Shown: one piece after another, positions 1 through 10,913 of the stretch
How positions within the stretch are numbered: position 1 is the first letter of the stretch
How the letters are laid out: every line of letters begins with the position of its first letter
Assembly (NCBI RefSeq): GCF_024679245.1
Contig: NC_090177.1
Span: 39,238,303 to 39,302,302, forward strand
Source of the DNA: Pseudorasbora parva
Lineage: Eukaryota; Chordata; Actinopteri; Cypriniformes; Gobionidae
Direction: 5' to 3'
DNA: 64,000 nucleotides
The notes under the pieces: model-generated
The model's input: the letters and a program-made list of their open reading frames with translations, nothing else
What the model was told of the DNA's origin: nothing
Database searches by the model: none
Position numbers and translations under genes: made by a program

Positions 1-314
1 GTTCCTCTGGTCTCTGTGGCTTTGTTTGGAAACCTCGGCCCTTGGACTGAGTCACACTCGGGTGTGGTGTAGCTCAGCCATCTTTTCCTTTTTAAGAAAG
101 CTTTAACAAGTAAACAGACAGGCTTATACTTTAAGCCAAAGAGATACATTTATTCAACCACGTGTTGTGTACATTTTAGGCAGAACTTGTGGCTAAAGCT
201 GAATAAAATGAATACATAATATTATCAACTCATGAAGCTTGTTGTTTTGTTAGCTGTCTTTGCTTTTTATATTGCTTTCATATGCTGATAATTGTGGACA
301 CTTATGGCCATGGT

Positions 315-811
315 TAGGCTAGAAAACTAGGCGCAATGTAGCGGCAGCAAATCTAAATTGCAGCGAGAGTCATCTAGATACTTTAGGTTGGCTTAGGAGC
401 TGTAAAAACCAAACTCTGGTCTGGCCAATCATATCGTGTATAGAGTCGGTGGGTGGGGCTTAACATAATAACGGCAGAGTTGCGAGCTACTAGTAAACAC
501 AGAAGCTGGAGAACGGCGGTCTTTCGAATCAGCTTTGACCGCGACTCCGGAAGACTTGGAGTTAAGCTTTTCTCTGAGAAAAGAACAAAGAACGGCACTG
601 AAGTCATTCTTAAGAACGGAAGATGTGTTCGGAGTTTAGCCGACCGGATACAGTGAATGTTTAATCTGTCAACTAGCTCCGTTTCACGTTGCTCTGGTTG
701 GTTGTAGCGCTATCCTATTGAATTTGAAAGACAACAGTTTATCCCGCCCAACGGATTGGGCCCTGAGTTCCCAGACCCAACATCTCGATGTGAGTCTGGC
801 TTGTCAGGCTA
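315..811 (+). mobile_element. 9-bp-TSD non-autonomous DNA element, copy 1 (MULE-like?)
   Basis: A 497-bp element flanked by a perfect 9-bp duplication GGCCATGGT (306-314 and 812-820). The ends read TAGGCTAGAAAACTAGG and, inverted, TAGCCTGACAAGCCAGAC, an imperfect terminal inverted repeat. Three more copies lie at 18473-18990, 29039-29554 and 31699-32218. It carries a short open frame (453-656, 67 codons) with FRISFDRDSGRLGVKLFSEK, shared by all or most copies. A 9-bp TSD suggests the Mutator/MULE superfamily, but no transposase is present, so the assignment is inference. Confidence 0.8.
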
Positions 812-1262
812 GGCCATGGTATCTATGATCACAAAATACATTATATAAAATAATTCTCTAAAGGTTTTAGTGCAGTCTTGTTCTGTTGTTTTAGTAGCAG
901 TGTCTTAATTCTCCCTGTATGGGGAAATTGGATAACAACTGTAACACTGAAGACAAAAATTATGTACTGTATGATGTACGTAATTTTCACTCTATTAAAT
1001 TTCACAAATAATTCTAAATAAATGGCAGTAGAGGAAGACTGAAGTATTATACTCCAATCTGTTTGTGTGTGTGTGTTTTTTACAGTGTAGACAAAGTTAT
1101 CTTTCATGTTTCAATAAATGAATAGGATTATCCCCTTGAGATGTACCACCAATCAAAACATAATAACAAAAACATTACAACACACAATAACCAGTACAAT
1201 CAACAACGAAACAAACAACAAAACAAGCAATAATAAAAAGCAAAACTAAAATACTATATATA

Positions 1263-2599
1263 CAGGTCCTTCTCAAAAAATTAGCATTTCATGAAAAGGT
1301 TCTCTAAACGAGCTATTAACCTAATCATCTGAATCAACTAATTAACTCTAAACACCAGCAAAAGATTCCTGAGACTTTTAAAAACTCCTAGACTGGTTCA
1401 TTACTCAAAACCGCAATCATGGGTAAGACTGCCGACCTGACTGCTGTCCAGAAGGCCATCATTGACACCCTCAAGCGAGAGGGTAAGACACAGAAAGAAA
1501 TCTCTGAACGAATAGGCTGTTCCCAGAGTGCTGTATCAAGGCACCTCAGTGGGAAGTCTTTGGGAAGGAAAAAGTGTGGCAAAAAACGCTGCACAACGAG
1601 AAGAGGTGATCGGACCCTGAGGAAGATTGTGGAGAAGGACCGATTCCAGACCTTGGGGGACCTGCGGAAGCAGAGGACTGAGTCTGGAGTAGAAACATCC
1701 AGAGCCGCCGTGCACAGGCGTGTGCAGGAAATGGGCTACAGGTGCCGCATTCCCCAGGTCAAGCCACTTTATGGCTACAGAGAAGCAGCACTGGACTGTT
1801 GCTCACTGGTCCAAAGTACTTTTTTTTGGATGAAAGCAAATTTTGCATGTCATTCGGAAATCAAGGTGCCAGAGTCTGGAGGAAGACTGGGGAGAAGGAA
1901 ATGCCAAAATGCCTGAAGTCCAGTGTCAAGTACCCACAGTCATTGATGGTCTGGGGTGCCATGTCAGCTGCTGGTGTTGGTCCACTGTGTTTTATCAAGG
2001 GCAGGGTCAATGCAGCTCGCTATCAGGAGATTTTGGAGCACTTCATGCTTCCATCTGCTGAAAAGCTTTATGGAGATGAAGATTTGGTTTTTCAGCACGA
2101 CCTGGCACCTGCTCACAGTGCCAAAACCACTGGTAAATGGTTTACTGACCATGGTATTACTGTGCTCAATTGGCCTGCCAACTCTCCTGACCTGAACCCC
2201 ATAGAGAATCTGTGGGATATTGTGAAGAGAAAGTTGAGAGACGCAAGACCCAACACTCTGGATGAGCTTAAGGCCGCTATCGAAGCATCCTGGTCCTCCA
2301 TAACACCTCAGCAGTGCCACAGGCTGATCGCCTCCATGCCACGCCGTCATTTCTGCAAAAGGATTCCCGACCAAGTATTGAGTGCATAACTGAACATAAT
2401 TATTTGAAGGTTGACTTTTTTTTTTTTTTAGATTTTTTGAGCTGTATGCCAAAATCATCAGTATTAAAACAATAAAAGACCTGAAATATTTAAGTTGGTG
2501 TGCAATGAATCTAAAATATATGAAAGTTTAATTTTTATCATTACATTATGGAAAATAATGAACTTTATCACAATATGCAAATTTTTTGAGAAGGACCTA
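1263..2599 (+). mobile_element. Tc1/mariner element, copy A
   Basis: A 1.34-kb element with TA on both sides (1261-1262, 2600-2601) and terminal inverted repeats CAGGTCCTTCTCAAAAAAT and, inverted from the right, TAGGTCCTTCTCAAAAAAT. It contains one transposase pseudogene. A poly-T run follows the stop codon, before the right TIR. Confidence 0.92.
1419..2389 (+). pseudogene. Tc1-family DD34E transposase, frameshifted
   Basis: The start MGKTADLTAVQKAIIDTLKR opens the paired helix-turn-helix DNA-binding domain. Reading then switches to another frame near 1765-1825, a region with at least two indels, one in a T8 run. The catalytic core follows in the second frame: LDES (first Asp), QHDLAPAH (second Asp) and NPIENLW (Glu), with 34 residues between the second Asp and the Glu. 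The C-terminus after MPRR is atypical (HFCKRIPDQVLSA). The catalytic residues survive, but no single frame spans the protein, so it is inactive as it stands. Confidence 0.9.
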
Positions 2600-3674
2600 T
2601 ATATATATTTTGATTAGTTTTTTTTTTAATGTTTTTGTCTCTTATGCTCACCGTGGCTGCATTTTTTTTATTGGGGAAAAAAGTAACAGTAACAGTAATA
2701 TTGTGAAATAGGATTTTGGGGAAAGAACTTTATACACAGGAATACAGTACATTTTAAAATATATTTTTAAAAAAGTATTTTTACATTTTAATAATATTTC
2801 ACAATATTACAGTTGGGAGAGACTAAAACATTAACTTTCCAAAGAGATCGCTGTGGAAAAGTTTCTTGTCTAACGTGTCTCAAATGATTTTATGAGGGAA
2901 TGTCAAAAACCTTTAGACCAATTCTTTCTATAAATATTATTATTAAGCATTAACGTAAGCTGTTAAAGTTTTATTTAAATATACACTGCTGTTCAAAAGT
3001 TTGTTAAAGGATTTTTTAAAATATTTTTTTTATGTTTTAACAACATGACAAACGAGTCATATAATTGCACTTTGAATGTTTGCCTCGAACAACATTTTGA
3101 GCTACTCTGAAGTTTGTCCAGCGGTTTTGCACTGGTGTCGGGGTCGCCAGCGCAGGACAGTCGGCTCAGTGTTGGAGCCCCACGAGCGAGAGACCAGGCG
3201 GCGCTATCTTGAGCCCACGGTCAAAACAGAGTGCTGTTTATAAGCGAGGGCTTCCCCGTGAACAGATCGAGCTCTGTGTGTTATTCCTTCCACTTTATAT
3301 CTGCTGTGACATTAATGTCTCTATTGGGAGGAACTTTGGACCAGCTTGCTGGTTTGGATCTGTTTGCCTCCTGACATTAGGAACACAAAGTTAGAATTAG
3401 GTTAGCACATTTGGTGTAAATACATTGCGTAACTCGTCTCGGACTGTTTTTAAAATGGAATGATACTTTAAATCATGTGCTGTTGCTTTCCTGTGGTAAA
3501 GTAGGCAATAAATCTTAGACTTGCACTGAAGAAGAGTGCCGCACTTAGAGACCAGAATGTCATTGAGATGGGCTTTTTTGAGTAGGCAACCACCTAGCAA
3601 CACCTTAGCAACTACCCAGAACATAGCAACATCAGACCATTTTAGTGGGAAATTATGTTTGTAGTATTATTATA

Positions 3675-4836
3675 CACTCACCTAAAGGATTATTAGGAAC
3701 ACCTGTTCAGTTTCTCATTAATTCAATTATCTAATCAACCAATCACATGGCAGATGGTTCAATGCATTTAGGGGTGTGGTCCTGGTCAAGACAATCTCCT
3801 GAACTCCAAACTGAATGTCAGAATGGGAAAGAAAGGTGATTTAAGCCATTTTGAGCGTGGCATGGTTGTTGGTGCCAGACGGGTCGGTCTGAGTATTTCA
3901 CAATCTGCTCAGTTACTGGGATTTTCACAACCATTTCTAGGGTTTACAAAGAATGGTGTGAAAAGGGAAAAACATCCAGTATACGGTAGTCCTGTGGGTG
4001 AAAATGCCTTGTTGATGCTAGAGGTCAGAGGAGAATGGGCCAACCGAGGTATGCAGCAAAGCATTTGTGAAGCCACAACACACACAACCTTGAGGCGGAT
4101 GGGCTACAACAGCAGAAGACCCCACCGGGTACCACTCATCTCCACTACAAATAGGAAAAAGAGGCTACAATTTGCACAAGCTCACCAAAATTGGACAGTT
4201 GAAGACTGGAAAAATGTTGCCTGGTCTGATGAGTCTCGATTTCTGTTGAGACATTCAGATGGTAGAGTCAGAATTTGGCGTAAACCGAATGAGAACATGG
4301 ATCCATCATGCCTTGTTACCACTGTGCAGGCTGGTGGTGGTGGTGTAATGGTGTGGGGATGTTTTCTTGGTGCCCTTTAGGCCCCTTAGTGCCAATTGGG
4401 TATCGTTTAAATGCCACGGCCTACCTGAGCATTGTTTCTGACCATGTCCATCCCTTTATGACCACCATGTACCCATCCTCTGATGGCTACTTCCAGCAGG
4501 ATAATGCACCATGTCACAAAGCTTGAATCATTTCAAATTGGTTTCTTGAACATGACAATGAGTTCACTGCACTAAAATGGCCCCACAGTCACCAGATCTC
4601 AACCCAATAGAGCATCTTTGGGATGTGGTGGAACGGGAGCTTCGTGCCCTGGATGTGCATCCCACAAATCTCCATCAACTGCAAGATGCTATCCTATCAA
4701 TATGGGCCAACATTTCTAAAGAATGCTTTCAGCACCTTGTTGAATCAATGCCACGCAGAATTAAGGCAGTTCTGAAGGCGAAAGGGGGTCAAACACAATA
4801 TTAGTATGGGGTTCCTAATAATCCTTTAGGTGAGTG
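3675..4836 (+). mobile_element. Tc1/mariner element, copy B
   Basis: A 1.16-kb element with perfect outer inverted repeats CACTCACCTAAAGGATTATT (right end inverted) and TA duplications at 3673-3674 and 4837-4838. It belongs to a different Tc1 family from copy A. Confidence 0.92.
3823..4804 (+). pseudogene. Tc1-family transposase, multiply broken
   Basis: It starts MGKKGDLSHFERGMVVGARR, with a helix-turn-helix region around LSISQSAQLLGFS. The core includes WSDESRF (first Asp), GGGGVMVWG, QQDNAPCH (second Asp, about 4495) and NPIEHLW (Glu, about 4610), ending MPRRIKAVLKAKGGQTQY. I see a frameshift near 4365, an in-frame TGA just after PCHKA (about 4524) and a one-base loss near 4582 within the WPP codons. 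It is a dead copy. Confidence 0.9.
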
Positions 4837-6058
4837 TAGTTGTATAATGTATTTTTTAAACGCTTTTGTGGTCTTCAAAAGGGACCTGAAAATGACTGAC
4901 TGCTAGTATGCAAATGAAATATTTTTGAATACTTTTCATAACGGCCTTAAAGAGTAGCACCAACACTGTTTCCATTTAAAGTGCATTTGAATATTTCTGT
5001 TTGCTCTTTGGATATCCGCCAAAAACTCCAAATATATTTCAGGAACTTCCATAGACTTTGTTCAGCGATTTTCTTATTGACTCGTTTAATTCCTTTTTTA
5101 AGTTGCCATCGGGAATTTGTGCATTAAGTGACTGATGGAAAGAAACTGAGGTATTAACACAGCATATTAATGGATAAGGTAATGTACCTCCTAAAAGCAT
5201 GCAGTCTACTTGAGCCTATTGATTCATCGGAAGATAAATGTTGAGACATATATGTTGAGTTCAGGTTATTAAGCACATCAGTAGTAGTGCCTGCAAACTT
5301 GGTGAGATAAACTAAGTTGCTTTTTCAACCCCGTGTCCTTGAGCTAAGATGTTGTGTGAGGTCAGTTATTTCCACTTGGATGGTCTGTTTGGTAGAGCTC
5401 GGCCTTGTTGAGATGAAATGACAGAACTAAGTAGAGCGCTCTCAAAAATTGATTCCAACATGCCTAGATCCCTTTCGGCTTCGGAGGAAGGAACTGTGTG
5501 CAGTCTTGTGTGTCTCGTACTGTTGTGACATCCTCTTCCAAAAGCTGGTGAAAAAGCAGGGCCATCCTCTGACAGAATGGAGGCTGTTCCTTCCGGAGCT
5601 CAATCTTTTTTTCTTAAGGTAATTCAGTGTGACACATCAGAGCCAGAACCTAATTGTCTTTACATATAGCCTGGAGTGTCATGCATTATTATTTATTTTT
5701 TAAGACAGGGCACTATTGGCAGTTCTGGCAAACTTGGCTCCCCGGATAAGATAAGATATGACTAGAGAAAAAGAAAGTTTTTTTTTTTAAATATAATAAT
5801 TTTTAATGTTCATTTTAATGAAGATATTATTATTATGTTTTTTCATGCCAGGGGATTTTCAAATTGAATATATCATATATAATGTTTTTTATATGATTCT
5901 AGCAAAAAATTTCAAATGAACCTTTGTTCAGTTTTGAGTGACTGAACAAAGTGTGGGTAGATGAATTCTCCTTTCTTTGGAAGATGTGACTTTAATGGAC
6001 TGATCATGTGATTGGGTGCTATCTGCCATGATTTATATGTAAGGAATAATTGATAATT

Positions 6059-6129
6059 GGCCGTTAAATTATTAGAAAAATAATGCACACCCAACCTCAG
6101 GTGTGCATTATTTTTCTAATTCAACGGCC
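6059..6129. repeat. Short near-perfect hairpin (palindromic MITE)
   Basis: Arms GGCCGTT…AATAATGCACACC and GGTGTGCATTATT…AACGGCC, about 30 bp each, separated by an 8-bp loop (CAACCTCA). The left arm has 3 extra bases. The inverse structure would fold as a cruciform. Confidence 0.8.
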
Positions 6130-7914
6130 CAGAGTCAAGAATATTCAACTCATGCTATAGTTACCACACCTCAACATTTTGTTCAGATGACGTTTGTCAG
6201 ATTAAGGAATACTCCATTTTTTTTGTTTTGAAAATAGGCTTTTCCAAGTCCCCTAGTTTTATTGTTTTTGAATCCATTCAGCCAATCTCTGTATCTGGTG
6301 GTAGCACTTTTAGCATAGCTTAGCATACATAATTGAATCTGATTAGACCATTAGCATCGCGCTCAAATTAAACTTTCAATGTTTTTCCTATTAAAAACTT
6401 GATTCTTCTGTAGTTACATTGTGTACTAAGCCCAACAAAAAAAAATGAAAAGTTAAGATTTTTTAGACCGATATGGCTAGGAACTATTCTCTCATCCCTG
6501 CGTAATAATCAAGACTGTGGTCTGAGATGACAGGATGGGGGGCTTCTATGATATTAAACTGCATTGCCTATAATAAAATATAATGCATTTCAAACCTGAA
6601 CCAAACATATTTTTATTTAAAGATCAACTGTCTGTTAGTCTTTAGCCTGTCACGCACAAAAACACATTAAAATCATTAACTCAAATGTCACATCAGACAC
6701 AAAAAAAAGCCTGTTGTAAGTAACAGTGCGTGAATCAGACCTTTCTGTATAGCCTAACGCTAATTAGCTTAAATGAAAATAACGAAATAATTGTGTAGTG
6801 AAGTATTTTTTTGTACACAGTGCCGTAAACAATCAATCACTCCTTTACGCCTGCAACTCAACCTCCGCAGACAGTTTTTAATGTTTATCAGACAATACCT
6901 ACTCAAGATTTTGCTTTAGTATAATTTGCGGGACATTTAGGGCCAGATTCGGGATTCGGGACAACAGTTTAGATTTTGGGACTATCCCGAATTTTTCAGG
7001 ACATCTGGTCACCCTAATCACTAAACCCTGGTCACTAAAGACCTGAGGGATGCATTTAAGGGTTAAAACACTATTGTGTGTGGGACTCATTTCTTAAGCA
7101 TCTCGTCCCAAGTCTCCGTTGCTAATTCCAAAATGTCATTTTAGATTTAGTAATGAAGACTAGAGCCACAACACACGAGTGTGTGTCCATACTGTATATG
7201 TGTGCGTTAAGCGGGAGAGATAGTGAGAGAAAGAGATATGTGCTTTTCCATAATAGCTAATAAATGCATTATACTTAATAAAAATGTAATTTTGTGGTTG
7301 TAGTTTTATTCCCTATTGTTATATGTTATATATATTTCTTTGCTTGGTCAGTGTGGATGTGGGTTTTGGTTTTGCTGTTGTCGGCTGTAAAGACATTTGA
7401 AATAACTGAAATCATCTGGCGAAGTGATATGGAACTGTAATGCGGTCAAGACCTGCTGGAACTATTTTAGCCATGCGTTTCCCTAAAAATAATTGCACAC
7501 CTTACAACGTTCATCAATCAATCAGAATTCAACAGCATTCAACAGCCCCGTAGTATAAGTGCAAACCAATTATAAAAGATTTGTACAGACAGTTTAAGAT
7601 TCTGACACGTTATTAACATGCAGCAACCACAATTTTTACAGAAGCTCATGGAGCGTACAAAATAGTCATCAGCTTCTGCAATGTAACATTTCTTAAAATC
7701 AATACAAGTCTGACAGCATATGGTTACTAGTGATAGTCATTGCAGTGAAAATAGTATTGGTTTTATAATGACAGAGCCCTGTAGGGAACCAAATAGGACC
7801 AGTAGAGGAAGTATGCTGACAGGGAACTGTTTAAAAAGACACTGTAATTTATCACAGGTCCATACTTATAACACTTGTGAAGGGGAGCAGTATAGCATCT
7901 TTAGAGTGGGTGTG

Positions 7915-8120
7915 TTGGAGAGAGAAAGAGGAAAAGAGAGAGAGAGAGAGCCAGAAGAGATGGGGGAGGAGGGTGTGAGTGGTTGAATGAGTGCGGGGGA
8001 GCAAGGGGAGGGACCGTTTCTGCGTCTGTCTTCTCTGTCATTCTGCTGCTGCACAGCAAAGCAGCGAGACACTGTTGAAGGGAGGAGAGAGAAAGAGAGC
8101 AAGAGAGAGAGAGAGAAAAT
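7915..8120 (+). promoter_or_regulatory. Purine-rich (GAGA) leader upstream of NAV1
   Basis: Two GA-rich runs (about 7918-7975 and 8084-8117, AGAGAGAGAG type) lie 280-480 bp upstream of the NAV1 start codon. Their position fits a promoter or 5' untranslated region, but no TATA box or initiator was identified and the transcription start is unknown. They may simply be GA microsatellites. Confidence 0.35.
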
Positions 8121-8393
8121 GAGTGACTGGGTAGCACTAGAGCAGCTGCAACTGAGGCAGTCTAACTGAGCGGACCCAGATGCTGGATTTACATGCAAAA
8201 GACACAAGATACACGGATTACCTCTTCAATACAGGATCTACCGACTGCCCTTTCTCTATTTGTTATTGGAGAGCTAGTTCTCCCTGTGATAAGGATTTGG
8301 CAGCAAGCGACAGAGCTTCTTTTTTTCTCTTTTTTTCTTGATTGTAAAACCATTTGACTCACTGATGCTTTTACGTGGTTTCACGCAGGAGGA

Positions 8394-9153
8394 ATGCTTG
8401 GGGGTAGCCCAAGAGGACAAGGAGTAGATCTGGAGACTGAGGCTGACAAAACCTCCAAAGCCAAGACCCCACAGGGCCAGGCGGGTGCCAAGGAAGTTGG
8501 GGGCATGGCTGCGAAAAGGGGCAAGTCAGGGCTCCCACAGGCTACTCCGCGGGCTGAGCTAAAGGTCTACCGGGCGGGAAACTCTGAGGGTCGTCTTCCA
8601 GTTCCTAGCAACCTGCGCAAGCAAAAGTCCTTGACCAATCTCTGCGTGCTTACGGATGCTGAGAAGAAGATGCACCTGTACCAGCCCAAGTGGTCGGACG
8701 ACATGGAAAAGCCTGGGGCAGGTCAGAACAAGTCAGGCAAGCTCAAAGATGCCGGAGGGGGTACTTGCAAGGGTATCCCTCTTTCTAAAAACCTTTCCAA
8801 GTCGGAACATTCACTGTTTCTAGGAAAGCCAAAACCCTTTAGCCCGCCTTCCAAGCTGGGGAAACCTAGTCGGATACCTAAGGGTCCTTATGCTGAGGTC
8901 AAGCCCATTAGCAAAGCTCAAGAGCTGGCAGATGATATCAAGTCGGATGATGAGATCTTGTCCAGCAAGGCTAAGGCTAATGGTAAGAAATCAGTAATTG
9001 GTACCTCCGGAGCAGCCACCCCGGGTGAAGGTGGAGGAGGAAAAGATGCACCAGAACCAGAGGAAGGAGACAAGACCTTCCTAAAGGTGGACCCTGAACT
9101 GGTTGTAACGGTGCTTGGGGACCTGGAGCAGCTTCTCTTCAGTCAGATGTTGG
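8394..9153 (+). CDS. nav1: NAV1 (neuron navigator 1), coding exon 1
   Basis: First coding exon of neuron navigator 1, a microtubule plus-end-associated protein that guides neurite growth. The frame encodes residues 1-253 plus one base (phase 1). The start at 8394 (GGAGGAATGC) gives MLGG, close to the N-terminus I recall for mammalian NAV1. The protein is basic and low in complexity. Recognisable blocks are NLRKQKSLTNL (about 73-83), LSKSEHSLF (134-142), GKPSRIPKGPYAEVKP (156-171) and FLKVDPELVVTVLGDLEQLL (229-248). SRIP at 159-162 fits the SxIP motif by which NAV proteins bind EB1. There is no calponin-homology domain, as expected for NAV1 rather than NAV2/NAV3. The donor is TTGG|GTAAGTG, with the GT at 9154. 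An acceptor-like TTTCACGCAG lies 5 bases upstream of the ATG, so a separate non-coding 5' exon is possible. Which fish paralogue this is (nav1a or nav1b) cannot be told from the window. Confidence 0.93.
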
Positions 9154-10913
9154 GTAAGTGATCACAAGATCCACTAATCTGCTTGCAACGCCGAGGAATG
9201 AGCAATGCTTCCTGGCTGGCAGATCCAGCATCACCTTCATAGCTCAACCCAGCCCTGCTCTTGCTTAGCAACCGCCTTGCTTTGTATTTCTCATTCATCC
9301 TGTGCTGCTCACACAACTATGCACAATTTCTTTATTCATACATCTATTCTTGACTCAAAGCTGCATCTGCATGTTAACGATTATGACTGCTGCATTTCAA
9401 ACACTGCGTGGTTCCATTGAACAATCGCCGCATCCCTTTTTGTTTACATTGCAAGCTCATGTCTTGCATCTGTGCACGTATTGGATGAGACCAATCTGCG
9501 CTCCAATCGGGGGGTAGGGGGTTTATCCAGGGGTATATTTGCCTTACCATTGTAGTAGAGTTGACATACTGCCCTAATCTTTAGAATGTGCGTCCTTAGC
9601 TTCTGTTTTTGGATGGCTACTTTGATTACCTCAACGGTAAGCCTCAGTTCTGCATACATTACTGTAAATAACGTGAACTCTAGAAAACAGTTAAATAAAT
9701 GATGCTGGATGTCATTGTGGGAACTTAAAAATAAACCTTGAATTGCATTCAAGTCATGGCGGGCAACATATTTAGCCTTGCCGCTGGTGCCATTGATCTC
9801 TGGGGCAGTTGACAGATGGTCCCCCTCTCTTTTCCTCTCTGCCCTTCCCTCTCCCTCTTTCTGTTACCGGGGTACTTCAAAAGAGAATAATAGGGATGTC
9901 ACACTCTTTGAGAAGGTCAGTGACTCAGAATGAGATGGCAACGACACATTAACTCTGTGTGTTTTGTTTTTATTTAAGAATGCATTAACAGTCCGGTGAC
10001 TTATTAGCTATTTACCTTTGCACTCGGCTATTTTTTGGTCTTCTCTCACGTGGTACTTGAACACATATTTAAGTGTTGATTTGAGTTTGATTAGCAATTA
10101 GCAATTCTCTCAACAATCTGACACTGAGCAATAGTTTAAATTCTAAGCTTGTGCCTCAGTTTAGACCTCTATTTTCATGTTAGGGTGGGAAGAAAAAAAT
10201 AAGGTGTGAAGTGAATCCATTGAGTTGAGATATGAGAAAATGGAATTCAGTCTATTAGCTATTCTCATTTCCCCTCCTTCCCTGGAGCTTATTTTGACCT
10301 TGCCGCACGACACCTGCTGAGCGGTGGGGGTGGGCAGAATTGGAAAAAAAGTCTTGTATTGTACGGCTGATCCGGATTTGATATTCCTTTCAACATCTTG
10401 ACCTCCGTACATTACTGTTGATTCCTTTAGCTTGTGCTGCCCACCGGGGTTAGCTGTGCAAGGGAAGGTTCAAAGCTTCCCTCTAGGGTTTAAACCATGC
10501 ATGTGTGACTGACTGCATTAGTATTGCTTGGCCACTGCCTCTGCTTTTGACTCAATTACACAAGACTCCTTGCCTCCAATCTGTGTTGTTGTGACACTGG
10601 TTGTTACGGGGGATTCTTTTGTGCAATGTCAATATGAAGTACTGCCCTGAAGTACTGAAGTTTTGCCTGTTTTTACAGTTGTAATGGTAGCTATATAGTA
10701 GGAGATAAGATGAACAACAGAAAGAAGGTGTGGGAAGAGGATCAGGAGTCATGTCTGCATGAGCAGCACTGTAGTAGGTTGACGAATGAGCGCTGCCAAC
10801 CATGCAACAACTTTGATACCGTTCAAAATTGTTGTATCAGTTTAACTGGCAAGTCAAGCCAATTTATAATTATGTAAATCCAGTCTTGAGGTATGTGGAG
10901 ACCTTCTGCTTAA

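Larger units (their letters stand above)
1..8393. other. Region upstream of the NAV1 start codon
   Basis: No host coding exon was recognised here. It holds a 9-bp-TSD element (315-811), Tc1 copies A (1263-2599) and B (3675-4836), a palindromic hairpin (6059-6129) and a purine-rich stretch (about 7915-8120). The remainder (about 2600-3670, 4840-6055, 6130-7900) is AT-rich with no supported gene. A short stretch at about 3575-3630 is the reverse complement of the 26.2-27.9 kb degenerate tandem repeat. A fragment at about 7018-7070 resembles the end of the MITE at 31.14 kb. Confidence 0.7.

Noticed and set aside
7866..8207. Minus-strand frames rich in Ser/Leu opposite the NAV1 leader
   Set aside because: Complement of GA-rich DNA; low-complexity only.
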